Assembly (NCBI RefSeq): GCF_000092865.1
Contig: NC_014151.1
Coordinates: 1,426,001 to 1,490,000, forward strand
DNA: 64,000 bases
Direction: 5' to 3'
DNA from: Cellulomonas flavigena DSM 20109
GTDB taxonomy: Bacteria > Actinomycetota > Actinomycetes > Actinomycetales > Cellulomonadaceae
Every line of letters begins with the position of its first letter. Position 1 is the first letter of the stretch. The notes under the pieces are model-generated. The model was given only the letters and a program-made list of their open reading frames with translations, made no database searches and had not been told where the DNA came from. A program made the position numbers and the translations under genes. This document shows positions 1-9,139 of the stretch, in pieces.

Positions 1-2
1 GG

Positions 3-2441
3 ATGACGGTCGACGCTCCGGCTGCCGACGCGCCCGTGGCCGCCGTGGGCTCCGCCGACGCGTCCGCGGAGCCGCGCGTGCGTGTCCTGGGCGTGCGGCA
101 CCACGGTCCCGGCTCGGCGCGCGCCGTGCGCGCCGCGCTGGAGGAGTGGTGCCCGACGGTCGTGCTGGTCGAGGGACCGGCGGACGCGGACCCGTTGACG
201 GTGTTCGTCGGGCGCGAGGGTATGGAGCCGCCCGTCGCGCTGCTGGCCGCGACCACCGACGCGCCGCGCCGCGCCGCGTGGTGGCCGTTCGCGACGTTCT
301 CTCCCGAGTGGCAGGCGCTGCGGTGGGCCGCCGAGCACGGGGTGCCCGCGCGGTTCATCGACCTGCCCGCGGGCGTCGTGCTGGCGCGCGAGCCGGGAGC
401 GGGCGCGCCGGACGGGCAGGCGCCGGACGGGGATGCATCGGGTGGGGAGTCCGGCGATCCCGGCGCGGGCGTCGGAGTCGACCAGGACGACGCCGCCGAC
501 GCGGACGAGGCGGGCGGCGTCGGCGGCCCCGACGCATCGGACGTGCGCGCCGACCCCGTCGCGGCGCTCGCGCACGCCGCCGGGTACGACGACCCCGAGC
601 GGTGGTGGGAGGACGTCGTCGAGCAGCGCTCCGGCGACGCGGCACCGTTCGACGTCGTCGCCGACGCGATGGCCGCGTTGCGCGAGGCCTTCGGGCAGGA
701 GGGTGCGGGTGCCGGGACGCGCGGCGTGGCCGGCGACGCGCCGGCGGACGACCACGAGCGGCACGAGGCACGGCGCGAGGCGTACATGCGCCAGCAGGTT
801 CGTGCGGCCCTGCGCGAGGGCCACGAGCGCGTCGCCGTGGTCTGCGGCGCGTGGCACGCACCCGCGCTGCGGGGCCGGCTGCCCGCGGCCGCCCCGGACG
901 CCCGCCTCCTGACGGGACTGCCGAAGCGCAAGGTGCTGCTCACGTGGGCGCCGTGGACCGCGTCACGGCTGTCGCTGCGCTCGGGGTACGGCGCCGGCAT
1001 CGAGTCGCCCGGTTGGTACGAGCACCTGTTCACGTGCGACGACGACGTCGTCGCACGGTGGCTCGTGCGCGTGGCCGGTGTGCTGCGCGAGCGCGACCTG
1101 CCGGTCTCGTCGGCGCACGTCATCGAGGCGACGCGCCTCGCGACCGTGCTCGCCGCGGTGCGCGGACGCCCCCTCGCCGGCCTCGCGGAGGTCACCGAGG
1201 CCACCCGTGCGGTGCTGTGCGAGGGCGACGACGCGCTGCTCGCGCACGTCACCGCCGACCTCGTCGTCGGCGAGCGGCTCGGCACGGTGCCCGACGACGT
1301 GCCGACGGTCCCGCTCGAGGCCGACCTCCGCGCGACCGCACGGCGGCTGCGCCTGCCGTTCGAGGCCGCCCCGCGCACGCTCGAGCTCGACCTGCGCAAG
1401 GCGAACGACCTCGCGCGCTCGCAGCTCCTGCACCGGCTCGCGCTGCTCGGCGTCGCGTGGGGAACGCCGGACGTCGCGCGCACCCGCAGCACGGGGACGT
1501 TCCGCGAGACCTGGTCGCTGCACTGGCGGCCCGAGCTGACGGTCGCGCTCGTCGAGGCGTCGACCTGGGGCGTGACCGTGCCCGCGGCGGCCGCGGCGTG
1601 CGTCGTCGCGGGCGCCGCCGGGGCGGACCTGCCGGCGATCACGCGCCTGGTGGAGCACACGCTGGTCGCCGACCTCCCGGACGCGCTCGACGCGCTGCTG
1701 CCGGCCCTGGACGAACGTGCGGCACGTGACGTGGACGTGACGCACGTCCTGCATGCGGTGCCCCCGCTGGTGCGCGCGCACCGGTACACCGACGTGCGCG
1801 GCACCCGCGTCGAGGCGCTCGCCCGCGTCGCGGACGCGCTGGTCGTGCGCGCGTGCGCGGCGCTCCCGGGCGCCGTGACGGGCCTCGACGACGACGCCGC
1901 ACGGGCCCTGCGCACCGATCTCGACGCGGCGCACGACGCCGTCCGGCTGCGGGACGACGCGGACGTCGGTGCCCTGTGGACGGCTGCGCTGCGGGGCGTC
2001 GCGGGGCGCACCGACGTCTCGGGCGTGCTCTCCGGGCGGGCCACGCGCCTGCTGCTCGACGCGCAGGAGCTCACGCCCGAGGCCGCGGCCACGCGGTTGT
2101 CGCGTGCCCTGTCCCGGGGCACCCCGGCCCGCACGACGGCCGCGTGGGCCGAGGGCTTCCTCGACGGCGGTGGGCTGCTCATCGCCGGGGACCGCCGGCT
2201 GCTCACCGTGCTCGACGACTGGGTCGCGACGCTGCGCGAGGACGACTTCACCGACGTGCTGCCGCTGCTGCGCCGCACGTTCGGCGGCCTGCCCGTGGGG
2301 GAGCGACGTGCCCTGGCGGACGCGGTCGCGCACCTCGGTGCGGGGCGGGCGCGAGCCGTCGAGGACGACCTCGACCTGGATCCCGAGCTGGTGAGCGCAC
2401 CGCTCGCGACCGTCCTGCGACTGCTGGGGGCACCGTCATGA
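3..2441 (+). CDS. DUF5682 family protein
   Basis: Uncharacterised 812-residue protein without signal peptide or membrane segment, so probably cytoplasmic. A GVRHHGPGS motif at residues 30-38, EGP at about 57 and CGAWH at 281-285 recall the conserved His/Glu positions of the EreA/ChaN/TraB-like superfamily; enzymatic activity is therefore possible but unproven. Residues of roughly 133-185 form an Asp/Gly/Ala-rich low-complexity insert. The ATG at 3 sits in an ATGA, so a gene ending at base 6 probably precedes it; in this family the usual upstream partner is a MoxR-type AAA ATPase. The stop overlaps the ATG of the VWA gene downstream, so the two are translationally coupled. Family call is from memory of the motifs. 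Confidence 0.8.
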   Translation: MTVDAPAADAPVAAVGSADASAEPRVRVLGVRHHGPGSARAVRAALEEWCPTVVLVEGPADADPLTVFVGREGMEPPVALLAATTDAPRRAAWWPFATFSPEWQALRWAAEHGVPARFIDLPAGVVLAREPGAGAPDGQAPDGDASGGESGDPGAGVGVDQDDAADADEAGGVGGPDASDVRADPVAALAHAAGYDDPERWWEDVVEQRSGDAAPFDVVADAMAALREAFGQEGAGAGTRGVAGDAPADDHERHEARREAYMRQQVRAALREGHERVAVVCGAWHAPALRGRLPAAAPDARLLTGLPKRKVLLTWAPWTASRLSLRSGYGAGIESPGWYEHLFTCDDDVVARWLVRVAGVLRERDLPVSSAHVIEATRLATVLAAVRGRPLAGLAEVTEATRAVLCEGDDALLAHVTADLVVGERLGTVPDDVPTVPLEADLRATARRLRLPFEAAPRTLELDLRKANDLARSQLLHRLALLGVAWGTPDVARTRSTGTFRETWSLHWRPELTVALVEASTWGVTVPAAAAACVVAGAAGADLPAITRLVEHTLVADLPDALDALLPALDERAARDVDVTHVLHAVPPLVRAHRYTDVRGTRVEALARVADALVVRACAALPGAVTGLDDDAARALRTDLDAAHDAVRLRDDADVGALWTAALRGVAGRTDVSGVLSGRATRLLLDAQELTPEAAATRLSRALSRGTPARTTAAWAEGFLDGGGLLIAGDRRLLTVLDDWVATLREDDFTDVLPLLRRTFGGLPVGERRALADAVAHLGAGRARAVEDDLDLDPELVSAPLATVLRLLGAPS

Positions 2442-3712
2442 CGAGCGACGACGTGATGCCGGCGCCGGACCCGGGGGCGGGCGGTGAGGTGGCCCCCGGC
2501 GACGTCGCCGTCGACGGTGCGTCCGCCGGCGTGCCCCGTGTCGACGACGCCGTGCGACGGCAGCGGTGGCGCCTCCTGCTCGGCGAGGGCGGGACGCCCG
2601 ACGGGGGCGCGGTACGGCTCAGCGCCGACCAGCTCGCGATGGACGCCGCCCTCGCAGCGCTGTACGACACGGGCCCCGGCGGTGGTGCGGGCGCCCCGCG
2701 CAGCGCGGGTCTCGGCGGCTCCGCCCCGCGGGTGGCGCGGTGGCTCGGTGACATCCGCACGTACTTCCCGTCGAGCGTCGTGGAGGTCATGCAGCGCGAC
2801 GCCGTCGACCGGCTGGGTCTGCGGCGACTGCTCCTCGAGCCCGAGCTGCTGGCCGCGGTGCAGCCGGACGTCGGGCTCGTGTCGACGCTCGTGTCGCTGC
2901 GGCACCAGATGCCCGAGACGACGCGCGCGACGGCGCGGCACGTGGTGGCGCAGGTGGTCGCGGAGATCGAGCGGCGCATCGCGACCGCGACCCGGTCCGC
3001 CGTGACGGGGGCGCTGCGCGGCGACCGCACGCACCGGCCACGCCCGCGGGACGTCGACTGGCACGCGACGATCCGGGCCAACCTGCGCCACTGGCTGCCG
3101 GAGCACCGCACGCTCGTGCCGCACCGGCTCGTCGGGCGCTCGCGGGCGTCGAGCACGGTGGCCCGTGACGTCGTCCTCGCCGTCGACCAGTCCGGGTCGA
3201 TGGCGGACTCGGTCGTGTACTCGGCGGTCTTCGGTGCGGTGCTGGCGTCGATGCGGTCGTTGCGCACGTCGCTGGTCGTGTTCGACACCAGCGTGGTCGA
3301 CCTCACGGACCAGCTCGCCGACCCGGTGGACGTGCTCTTCTCCACGCAGCTCGGCGGCGGGACCGACATCAACCGCGCGGTCGCGTACTGCCAAGGCCTG
3401 GTGGCGCGCCCCGCGGACACGCTGTTCGTGCTGATCAGCGACCTGTACGAGGGCGGGATCCGCGCCGAGCTGCTGCGTCGCGTCGCGAGCATGCAGGCGT
3501 CGGGCGTCCAGGTGCTCGTGCTGCTGGCTTTGAGCGACTCGGGTGCCCCGGCGTACGACCACGAGACCGCGGCGGCGCTGGCGGGGCTCGGTACGCCCGC
3601 GTTCGCGTGCACGCCCGACGTGTTCCCCGAGCTGCTCGCGGTCGCACTGGGCCGCGGCGACGTGGGCGCGTGGGTGCCGCGGTACCAGGAGGGGCAGGCG
3701 GCCGGGCGCTGA
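2438..3712 (+). CDS. VWA domain-containing protein
   Basis: Protein of 424 residues with a C-terminal von Willebrand A domain (about 245-410). The metal-binding MIDAS motif DQSGS lies near residue 250, followed by the conserved GGGTD block near 306 and a LISDLYEGG strand, so a divalent-metal-dependent partner-binding fold is expected. The N-terminal half is helical and unassigned. No signal peptide. It overlaps the DUF5682 gene by 4 bases (ATGA at 2438-2441). Proteins of this pair typically accompany a MoxR AAA ATPase and are thought to form chaperone-like or remodelling complexes; the biological role here is unknown. A long in-frame extension upstream of 2438 exists but lies inside DUF5682 and is not used. 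Confidence 0.85.
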   Translation: MTSDDVMPAPDPGAGGEVAPGDVAVDGASAGVPRVDDAVRRQRWRLLLGEGGTPDGGAVRLSADQLAMDAALAALYDTGPGGGAGAPRSAGLGGSAPRVARWLGDIRTYFPSSVVEVMQRDAVDRLGLRRLLLEPELLAAVQPDVGLVSTLVSLRHQMPETTRATARHVVAQVVAEIERRIATATRSAVTGALRGDRTHRPRPRDVDWHATIRANLRHWLPEHRTLVPHRLVGRSRASSTVARDVVLAVDQSGSMADSVVYSAVFGAVLASMRSLRTSLVVFDTSVVDLTDQLADPVDVLFSTQLGGGTDINRAVAYCQGLVARPADTLFVLISDLYEGGIRAELLRRVASMQASGVQVLVLLALSDSGAPAYDHETAAALAGLGTPAFACTPDVFPELLAVALGRGDVGAWVPRYQEGQAAGR

Positions 3713-3761
3713 CGGCGGTCGGGACGGCGCCCGCGGCGCGGCACGGGGCAATTCCGGCTGG

Positions 3762-3774
3762 TGAAACGCTTCGA
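3762..3774 (+). promoter_or_regulatory. LacI-type operator-like palindrome (TGAAACGCTTCGA)
   Basis: TGAAACGCTTCGA: near-palindromic core GAAACGCTTC with a central CG, 150 bp upstream of the GH43 start. Near-identical sites precede the CBM2, SGNH/CBM2 and pectate lyase genes in this window. The binding protein is not encoded here. Confidence 0.6.
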
Positions 3775-3864
3775 CAGCGGCCGCGGTCTTGCTCGGCCGG
3801 CGTTCCCGACCTCAGCATGGCAAGCGCATCCCGCTCACGACGCCCGCTGCCGTGCGCGGTGAGT

Positions 3865-3878
3865 TGTGAACGATCACA
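3865..3878 (+). promoter_or_regulatory. Palindromic operator TGTGAACGATCACA
   Basis: The 14-mer TGTGAACGATCACA is palindromic except for one central pair and resembles LacI-family operators. It lies 45 bp before the GH43 start. The same 14-mer recurs exactly at 36559-36572 next to the pectate lyase gene, which implies a shared regulator. Confidence 0.6.
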
Positions 3879-3922
3879 ACCCTGCGCGCGCCACCGGTGC
3901 CGCGCGCGTCCCAGGAGGTCCG

Positions 3923-6057
3923 ATGCTCAGGTCGTCCCGTTCCACCAGTCGCGCCCCCGCCGGCTGCTCGCTGCTGCGGCCGTGCTCTCCGCGGCCTGCG
4001 CCGGCCTGGTCGCCGTCGCCCAGGCCCCTGACGCCGCGGCCGCCACGGTCGACACCGGCACGTCGTACGTGCTGGTGAACCGCAACAGCGGCAAGGCGCT
4101 CGACGTCTACAACTTCGCCACCGGTGACGGCGCACGACTCACGCAGTGGACGCGCGGGTCCCAGGCCAACCAGCAGTGGCGCTTCCTCGACTCCGGCGGC
4201 GGCTGGTACCGCGTGCGGTCGCAGCACTCGGGCAAGGTGCTGGACGTGCAGGGCTGGTCGACCGCGGACGCCGCCAAGGTGGTGCAGTGGTCGGACACCG
4301 GCGGCGCCAACCAGCAGTGGCGCCTGCAGGACACGTCCGACGGCTACGTGATGCTCGTCAGCCGGCACTCGGGCAAGGCGCTGGAGGTGCAGAACGCGTC
4401 GCGTGACGACAATGCGGAGATCGTCCAGTACAACCCGTGGGGAGGAACCAACCAGCAGTGGCAGCTCGTGCCCATAGGGAGCCCCGTGACACCGACGTCC
4501 AGCCCGACCTCCAGCCCGACCCCCGGCCCGACCTCCGGTCCGACGACGCCGCCGAGCACCGGGACATTCACCAACCCCGTCGTCTGGCAGGACTTCGCCG
4601 ACGGCGACATCATCCGCGTCGGTGACGCCTACTACTACTCGGCCTCGACGATGCACTACTCGCCGGGCGCGCCGATCCTGCGGTCCTACGACCTGGTGAA
4701 CTGGGAGTACGCCGGTCACTCGGTGCCGCGCCTCGACTTCGACGACCAGAAGTACGACCTCGTCGGCGGGCACCGGTACGTCAAGGGCATCTGGGCGTCG
4801 ACCCTCAACTACCGTCCCAGCAACCGTACCTACTACTGGTACGGCTGCACGGAGTTCAACCGCACCTACGTGTACACGGCGTCGGCCGTCGACGGCACCT
4901 GGACCAAGAAGGCGCGGATCAACAACTGCTACTACGACGCCGGCCTGCTCATCGACGACGACGACACGATGTACCTCGCGTACGGCAACGGCACGATCAG
5001 CGTCGCCCAGCTCAACGCGGACGGCACGCAGCAGGTGCGGGCGCAGCAGGTGTACCAGACGCCGTCGAACATCGGCACGCTCGAGGGCGCGCGGTTCTAC
5101 AAGAAGGACGGCTACTACTACATCTGGCTGACCCGCCCGGCCAACGGGCAGTACGTCCTGCGCTCGCGCTCACCGTTCGGCCCCTACGAGCAGCGTCAGG
5201 TGCTGCTCGACCTCCCCGGGCCGATCAGCGGCGGCGGGGTGCCCCACCAGGGCGGCATCGTCCAGACCGCGGCCGGCGACTGGTGGTACATGGCGTTCAC
5301 CGACGCCTACCCGGGCGGCCGCATGCCGACGCTCGCGCCGCTGACGTGGCGCGACGGCTGGCCCTCCGTCCAGACCGTCAACGGCCGCTGGGGCACCACC
5401 TACCCGCGCCCGGCCGTCAGCACGACGCGCACGGTCCAGCCGATGACCGGCAGGGACTCGTTCACCGGCTCGCGGCTGGGCCCGCGCTGGGAGTGGAACC
5501 ACAACCCGGACACCTCGCGCTTCTCGGTGGGCGACGGGCTGCGGCTGCAGACGGCGAGCGTCACGAACGACCTCTACGCCGCGCGCAACACGCTGACCCA
5601 CCGCATCCAGGGGCCCACGTCGACGGCGACCATCGAGCTCGACTACTCCTCGATGGCCGCCGGTGACCGGGCCGGGCTCGCGATGCTGCGGCAGACGTCC
5701 GCGTGGATCGGGGTGGTCAAGGGCGGCGACGGCCGGACGCGGGTCGTCATGACCGACGGCCTGACGATGGACTCGTCGTGGTCGACCACGGGCCGTGGCA
5801 CGGAGCGCGCGAGCGCCGACGTCAGCGGGGGCCGGATCTGGCTGCGGACGTCCGCCGACATCCGTCCCGGCGCGAACCGCCAGGCGACGTTCTCCTACAG
5901 CACGGACGGCACGACGTTCCGCAACCTCGGCCCGGCGTTCACGCTCGACAACGCGTGGCAGTTCTTCATGGGCTACCGGTTCGGCATCTTCAACCACGCC
6001 ACCACGTCCCTCGGGGGCGCCGTCACGGTCAGCAGCTTCGACCTCACGACGCCCTGA
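3923..6057 (+). CDS. Secreted GH43 glycosyl hydrolase with CBM13 (frameshift near start)
   Basis: Probable arabinan- or xylan-acting exported enzyme. Order: signal peptide; ricin-type CBM13 with three NQQW repeats (about residues 83, 130 and 177); Thr/Ser/Pro linker; five-bladed GH43 domain (about 217-500) starting with the Asp-containing DFADGDI and with a Glu in LEGARF; C-terminal jelly-roll of about 200 residues as in GH43 beta-xylosidase-type enzymes. A canonical AGGAGG precedes the ATG at 3923, but that frame ends at 4078; the main frame lacks a good start. Restoring one C in the C5 run at about 3954-3958 would give MLRSSRSTSRAPRRLL followed by a textbook export signal. Without it, only an ATG at 3817 lacking a ribosome site is available. 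A sequencing error or a true frameshift are both possible. Two palindromic operators lie upstream. Confidence 0.8.
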
Positions 6058-6112
6058 CGCCGTGCGCCCGACCCCGGCGACAGCCCCCCGGCTGGTCGCT
6101 AGGGTCGGGCGC

Positions 6113-6850
6113 ATGAGCGTCGTCTGGAACACCGCCTTCCTCGACCTCCCCGCGGACGTGCACGCGCGCGGCACGGCGTTCTGGTGCGCGGTCACGGCCA
6201 CGACGCCGTCGGAGCCGCGGGGCGAGGACGCGCAGTTCGCGACGCTGCTCCCGGGGGACGGGGACGCGTTCCTGCGGGTGCAGCGGCTCGGCGACGTCCC
6301 GCGGGTGCACGTGGACCTGCACGTCGAGGACGTCGACGCCGAGGCGTCGCGTGCGGTCGGCCTGGGTGCGCGGGTGCTGCTGCGCGAGGAGCACGTCGTG
6401 CTCGTCTCGCCCGGGGGCTTCGTGCACTGTCTCGTGCCGGACGAGGGGGAGCGGGCCCGACCCGCGCCGGTCATGGGCGCGCGCGGCGGTACGGCGCGAC
6501 TCGACCAGGTGTGCCTCGACGTCCCGGCCGGCCTGCTGACCGGCGAGCTCGCGTACTGGACGGCGCTCACCGGGTGGTCGGCGCGGCAGGTCGACCCGGA
6601 GTTCCACGTGCTCGAGCGCCCGGCGGGCATGCCGCTGCGGCTCCTCGCGCAGACGCTCGGGACGGACGACGACCGCGACCGGGTGTCCGCGCACCTCGAC
6701 CTCGCGGCCGGGAACGAGGTGGCCACGGTGGTCGCCGAGCACGTCGACCTCGGGGCCGAGGTGCTCGACGTGCGCGAGGAGTGGACCGTGCTGCGGGGCC
6801 CGGCGGGTGTCGTGTACTGCGTCACCCGACGCGACCCGCGGGCGGACTAG
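6113..6850 (+). CDS. Two-domain VOC (glyoxalase-fold) family protein
   Basis: 245-residue cytoplasmic protein composed of two tandem vicinal-oxygen-chelate domains (about 1-115 and 125-245), similar to the glyoxalase/bleomycin-resistance superfamily proteins common in actinobacteria. Substrate unknown. Start chosen at ATG 6113 because a TAGGGT -10 box ends 7 nt upstream with no Shine-Dalgarno sequence, fitting a leaderless mRNA. The last 4 bases overlap the end of the convergent DoxX gene. Confidence 0.8.
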   Translation: MSVVWNTAFLDLPADVHARGTAFWCAVTATTPSEPRGEDAQFATLLPGDGDAFLRVQRLGDVPRVHVDLHVEDVDAEASRAVGLGARVLLREEHVVLVSPGGFVHCLVPDEGERARPAPVMGARGGTARLDQVCLDVPAGLLTGELAYWTALTGWSARQVDPEFHVLERPAGMPLRLLAQTLGTDDDRDRVSAHLDLAAGNEVATVVAEHVDLGAEVLDVREEWTVLRGPAGVVYCVTRRDPRAD

Positions 6851-7296
6851 CGGTGGGCGCGCGCCTCGCGCCAGGCGCGCCACGCCCCCGTGGACCACAG
6901 GGACCACGCCACGAGGACGGCCTGGAACGGCAGGCGCGCCAGGCGCTTGGCGTCCGTGTCGAGGCCGAACCCGTCCTTCTGCTCGACGTACTGCGCCACG
7001 TTCCCCGGGAAGATCGCGACGAAGAACGCGGCCGCGGCGGCCCCCACCCAGGGGCGGTACCGCCGCGGCGCCGCCACGAGCGCGGCGCCGAGCGCGATCT
7101 CGACGACCCCCGACCCGACGACCACCGCGTCCGTGCCGACGGGGAACCACGACGGCACCTGCGCCTGGAACTCCTCGCGCGCGAACGTCAGGTGGCTGGT
7201 CCCGGCGAACGCGAGGAGCCCGCCGAGCAGCACGCGGCCGATGGTGCGAGGAACCCCGTCACCCGGGTGGTCGGTCGTGCTCCGGTCGTGCGTCAC
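6847..7296 (-). CDS. DoxX family membrane protein
   Basis: 149-residue integral membrane protein with four hydrophobic helices (about 18-35, 58-80, 85-105 and 120-138). The layout RVLLGGLLAFAGTSHL followed by a VVGSGVVEIALG helix fits the DoxX/DoxD family, small membrane proteins linked in some bacteria to thiosulfate or thiol redox. No functional residue can be assigned here. Convergent with the VOC gene, overlapping it by 4 bases. The start at 7296 has no close rival. Confidence 0.8.
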   Translation of the reverse strand: MTHDRSTTDHPGDGVPRTIGRVLLGGLLAFAGTSHLTFAREEFQAQVPSWFPVGTDAVVVGSGVVEIALGAALVAAPRRYRPWVGAAAAAFFVAIFPGNVAQYVEQKDGFGLDTDAKRLARLPFQAVLVAWSLWSTGAWRAWREARAHR

Positions 7297-7344
7297 GTGC
7301 TCCTCCTCGGACGGTGCGTCCCCCGAGGTTAGGTCGGGTTCGGC

Positions 7345-9024
7345 TCACACGCGCGGCGCGACGAACCCCCACCCCGCCGATACCACGCGGGGCGTGCCGC
7401 CGTCGGGCACGTGCAGCACCGTCTGGACCAGCCCCAGGGTGCGCAGGTTCTGCCGGTCGCCGGTCTGGCCGGTGACCTCCGCGACGGCGTCGTCGGTGAG
7501 GTTGAGGGTCCAGCCCGCCTCCAGGCGGCGGTTGAACACGTACGAGAGGGCCGAGGTGACGAGCACGCCGTCGGCGACCGGCACGACCTGGACCGGACCG
7601 CCGGGGGCGGCGGGGTCGTCACCGCCCTCGTAGTGCGTCACCTTCGCGTCGGTCAGCGAGAGGCGGCCCTCGAGGTCGTCCCCGAGGACGTCCTCGCGGA
7701 AGCCCCCCAGCTCGCCCAGGTCGACCGCGACCTCGGCGCCGGACTCGAGGTGGGCCCGGACGAGCTCGACGGCTGCCAGCCCCGCGGCGACCTGCTCGGC
7801 CGTGGCGACGCTCGCCCCTCCCGGGTCGGGCAGCGAGACGGAGTCCGCCGGGACGTCCATCGCGAAGCTCGACCGCCACGGTGAGGTCGCACGCTCACGC
7901 TCGAAGACCCGCAGCTGGGGGGTCTCGCCCGGCTCGCCGTCGGTGGTCGCCTCGACCAGCGCCATGAACCACATCGGGTAGGCGGTGAACTCGGGCACGG
8001 CGACGTCGAGGGGGGAGTACGTCACGGCGTACGCCGCGGGCGGCTCGTTGCGCGCCGCCGCCAGCTTGGTGCGGTACTCCATGAGCGCGAGGCGCCCGTC
8101 GGTCTCGGTCCCGGCCCACGCCGCCGGGTCGAGCTGTGCGGCGACCTGGCTGGCGGCGCTCACGCGCTCGCCGTAGGACGTCAGCGCGGCTGCGAGCTCC
8201 GCCTCGTCGGCGGCGATCCGCACGGGCTGCGCGGGATGCTCGACGGCGGACGGCACCGGGACGCACGCGGTGACCGTCACGGTGACCCCGGCGGCGAGCA
8301 CCGCGGCGCGGCGGCGCGCCGTGCCCGGGAGGCGGCGCTGCACCGTGCCGTGAGCCGCGACGGCCGGCTCGACGTCCTCGCCCACCTCGGGTCGCTCCGC
8401 GTCCTCGGCCGGCAGGGTCGCCGCCGACGCCCGCCGGCTTCCCTGCACCCGCAGCAGCACGGCGGCGGCCACGAGCAGCGCGCCGACGCCTGCCACGCCC
8501 AGGGCCAGCGGGAAGAGCCGCGGGACCACGGCACCGAACGCGAGCGTGGTCGCGGCGGGGCCGCCGACGGGCGCCACCACGAGCGTCACGGGCTCGCCGG
8601 TCAGCTCGACGTCGAGCGACTGCGTGCCGGCGCCGGCGGCGTCGTCGTACCAGAAGGCCGTCGCGGTCGGGTCGACCTCCGGTGCCGGGAGCTCACCCTC
8701 GATCAGGTCGGTCGTCAGCGTCCCCGTCCGGTCGACACCCTTGACCCACGACGCCTCGACACCCGCGACGTAGTCGCGCGCGTCGACCGGGTGCGCGCTG
8801 CCGAGGAAGACCTGGCCGCCGGCCGACGTCGCGCTGACGTGCAGCGTCAGGTCACGCAGGGGGAACAGGTCGTACGAGGTGATCGCGACGCCCGACGCGG
8901 CGGGCACGTCGCCCGCGGGGAGGGACACGGTGTCGTCCGGGCCGACCAGAACCGCCACGGCGCCTCCGGTCAGCAGCAGGAGGCCACCCAACGTGGACAG
9001 GACGACGACGACGAAGGTGCGCAC
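7345..9024 (-). CDS. Hypothetical membrane protein with internal lipobox-like segment
   Basis: Unrecognised 559-residue protein starting at GTG 9024. Residues 4-27 form a signal anchor, then an extracytoplasmic domain to about 155, a second membrane helix (161-192) and a cytoplasmic-like acidic stretch. At 236-254 comes a second signal-like block: ARRRA, a hydrophobic core and VTVTAC, which looks like a lipoprotein signal with Cys254. The remaining about 300 residues resemble a secreted lipoprotein domain. The reading frame is unbroken, so this may be a fusion of a membrane protein and a lipoprotein, or two genes joined by loss of a stop. Direct repeats AAACGGG lie upstream at about 9046-9063. 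Confidence 0.6.
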   Translation of the reverse strand: MRTFVVVVLSTLGGLLLLTGGAVAVLVGPDDTVSLPAGDVPAASGVAITSYDLFPLRDLTLHVSATSAGGQVFLGSAHPVDARDYVAGVEASWVKGVDRTGTLTTDLIEGELPAPEVDPTATAFWYDDAAGAGTQSLDVELTGEPVTLVVAPVGGPAATTLAFGAVVPRLFPLALGVAGVGALLVAAAVLLRVQGSRRASAATLPAEDAERPEVGEDVEPAVAAHGTVQRRLPGTARRRAAVLAAGVTVTVTACVPVPSAVEHPAQPVRIAADEAELAAALTSYGERVSAASQVAAQLDPAAWAGTETDGRLALMEYRTKLAAARNEPPAAYAVTYSPLDVAVPEFTAYPMWFMALVEATTDGEPGETPQLRVFERERATSPWRSSFAMDVPADSVSLPDPGGASVATAEQVAAGLAAVELVRAHLESGAEVAVDLGELGGFREDVLGDDLEGRLSLTDAKVTHYEGGDDPAAPGGPVQVVPVADGVLVTSALSYVFNRRLEAGWTLNLTDDAVAEVTGQTGDRQNLRTLGLVQTVLHVPDGGTPRVVSAGWGFVAPRV

Positions 9025-9139
9025 GGGACTCCCCGGACTCGGTGGTAAACGGGACGAAACGGGCGTGACGCTAGCAGTGCGGCCACGCTCCGCGGGCGCT
9101 GGTCCCGTCGACCTGTGGACAACTCCTCGCTGAGGTCCT

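Noticed and set aside
146..1902. Long overlapping open frames on both strands inside the DUF5682 gene
   Set aside because: Arg/Ala/Pro-rich shadow frames typical of very GC-rich DNA; no motifs or starts with support.
963..2333. 456-codon antisense open frame
   Set aside because: Composition is that of a reverse-frame shadow; the sense strand encodes a coherent DUF5682 protein.
9046..9063. Direct repeat AAACGGG before the membrane protein gene
   Set aside because: Only two 7-bp copies and no recognisable binding pattern.
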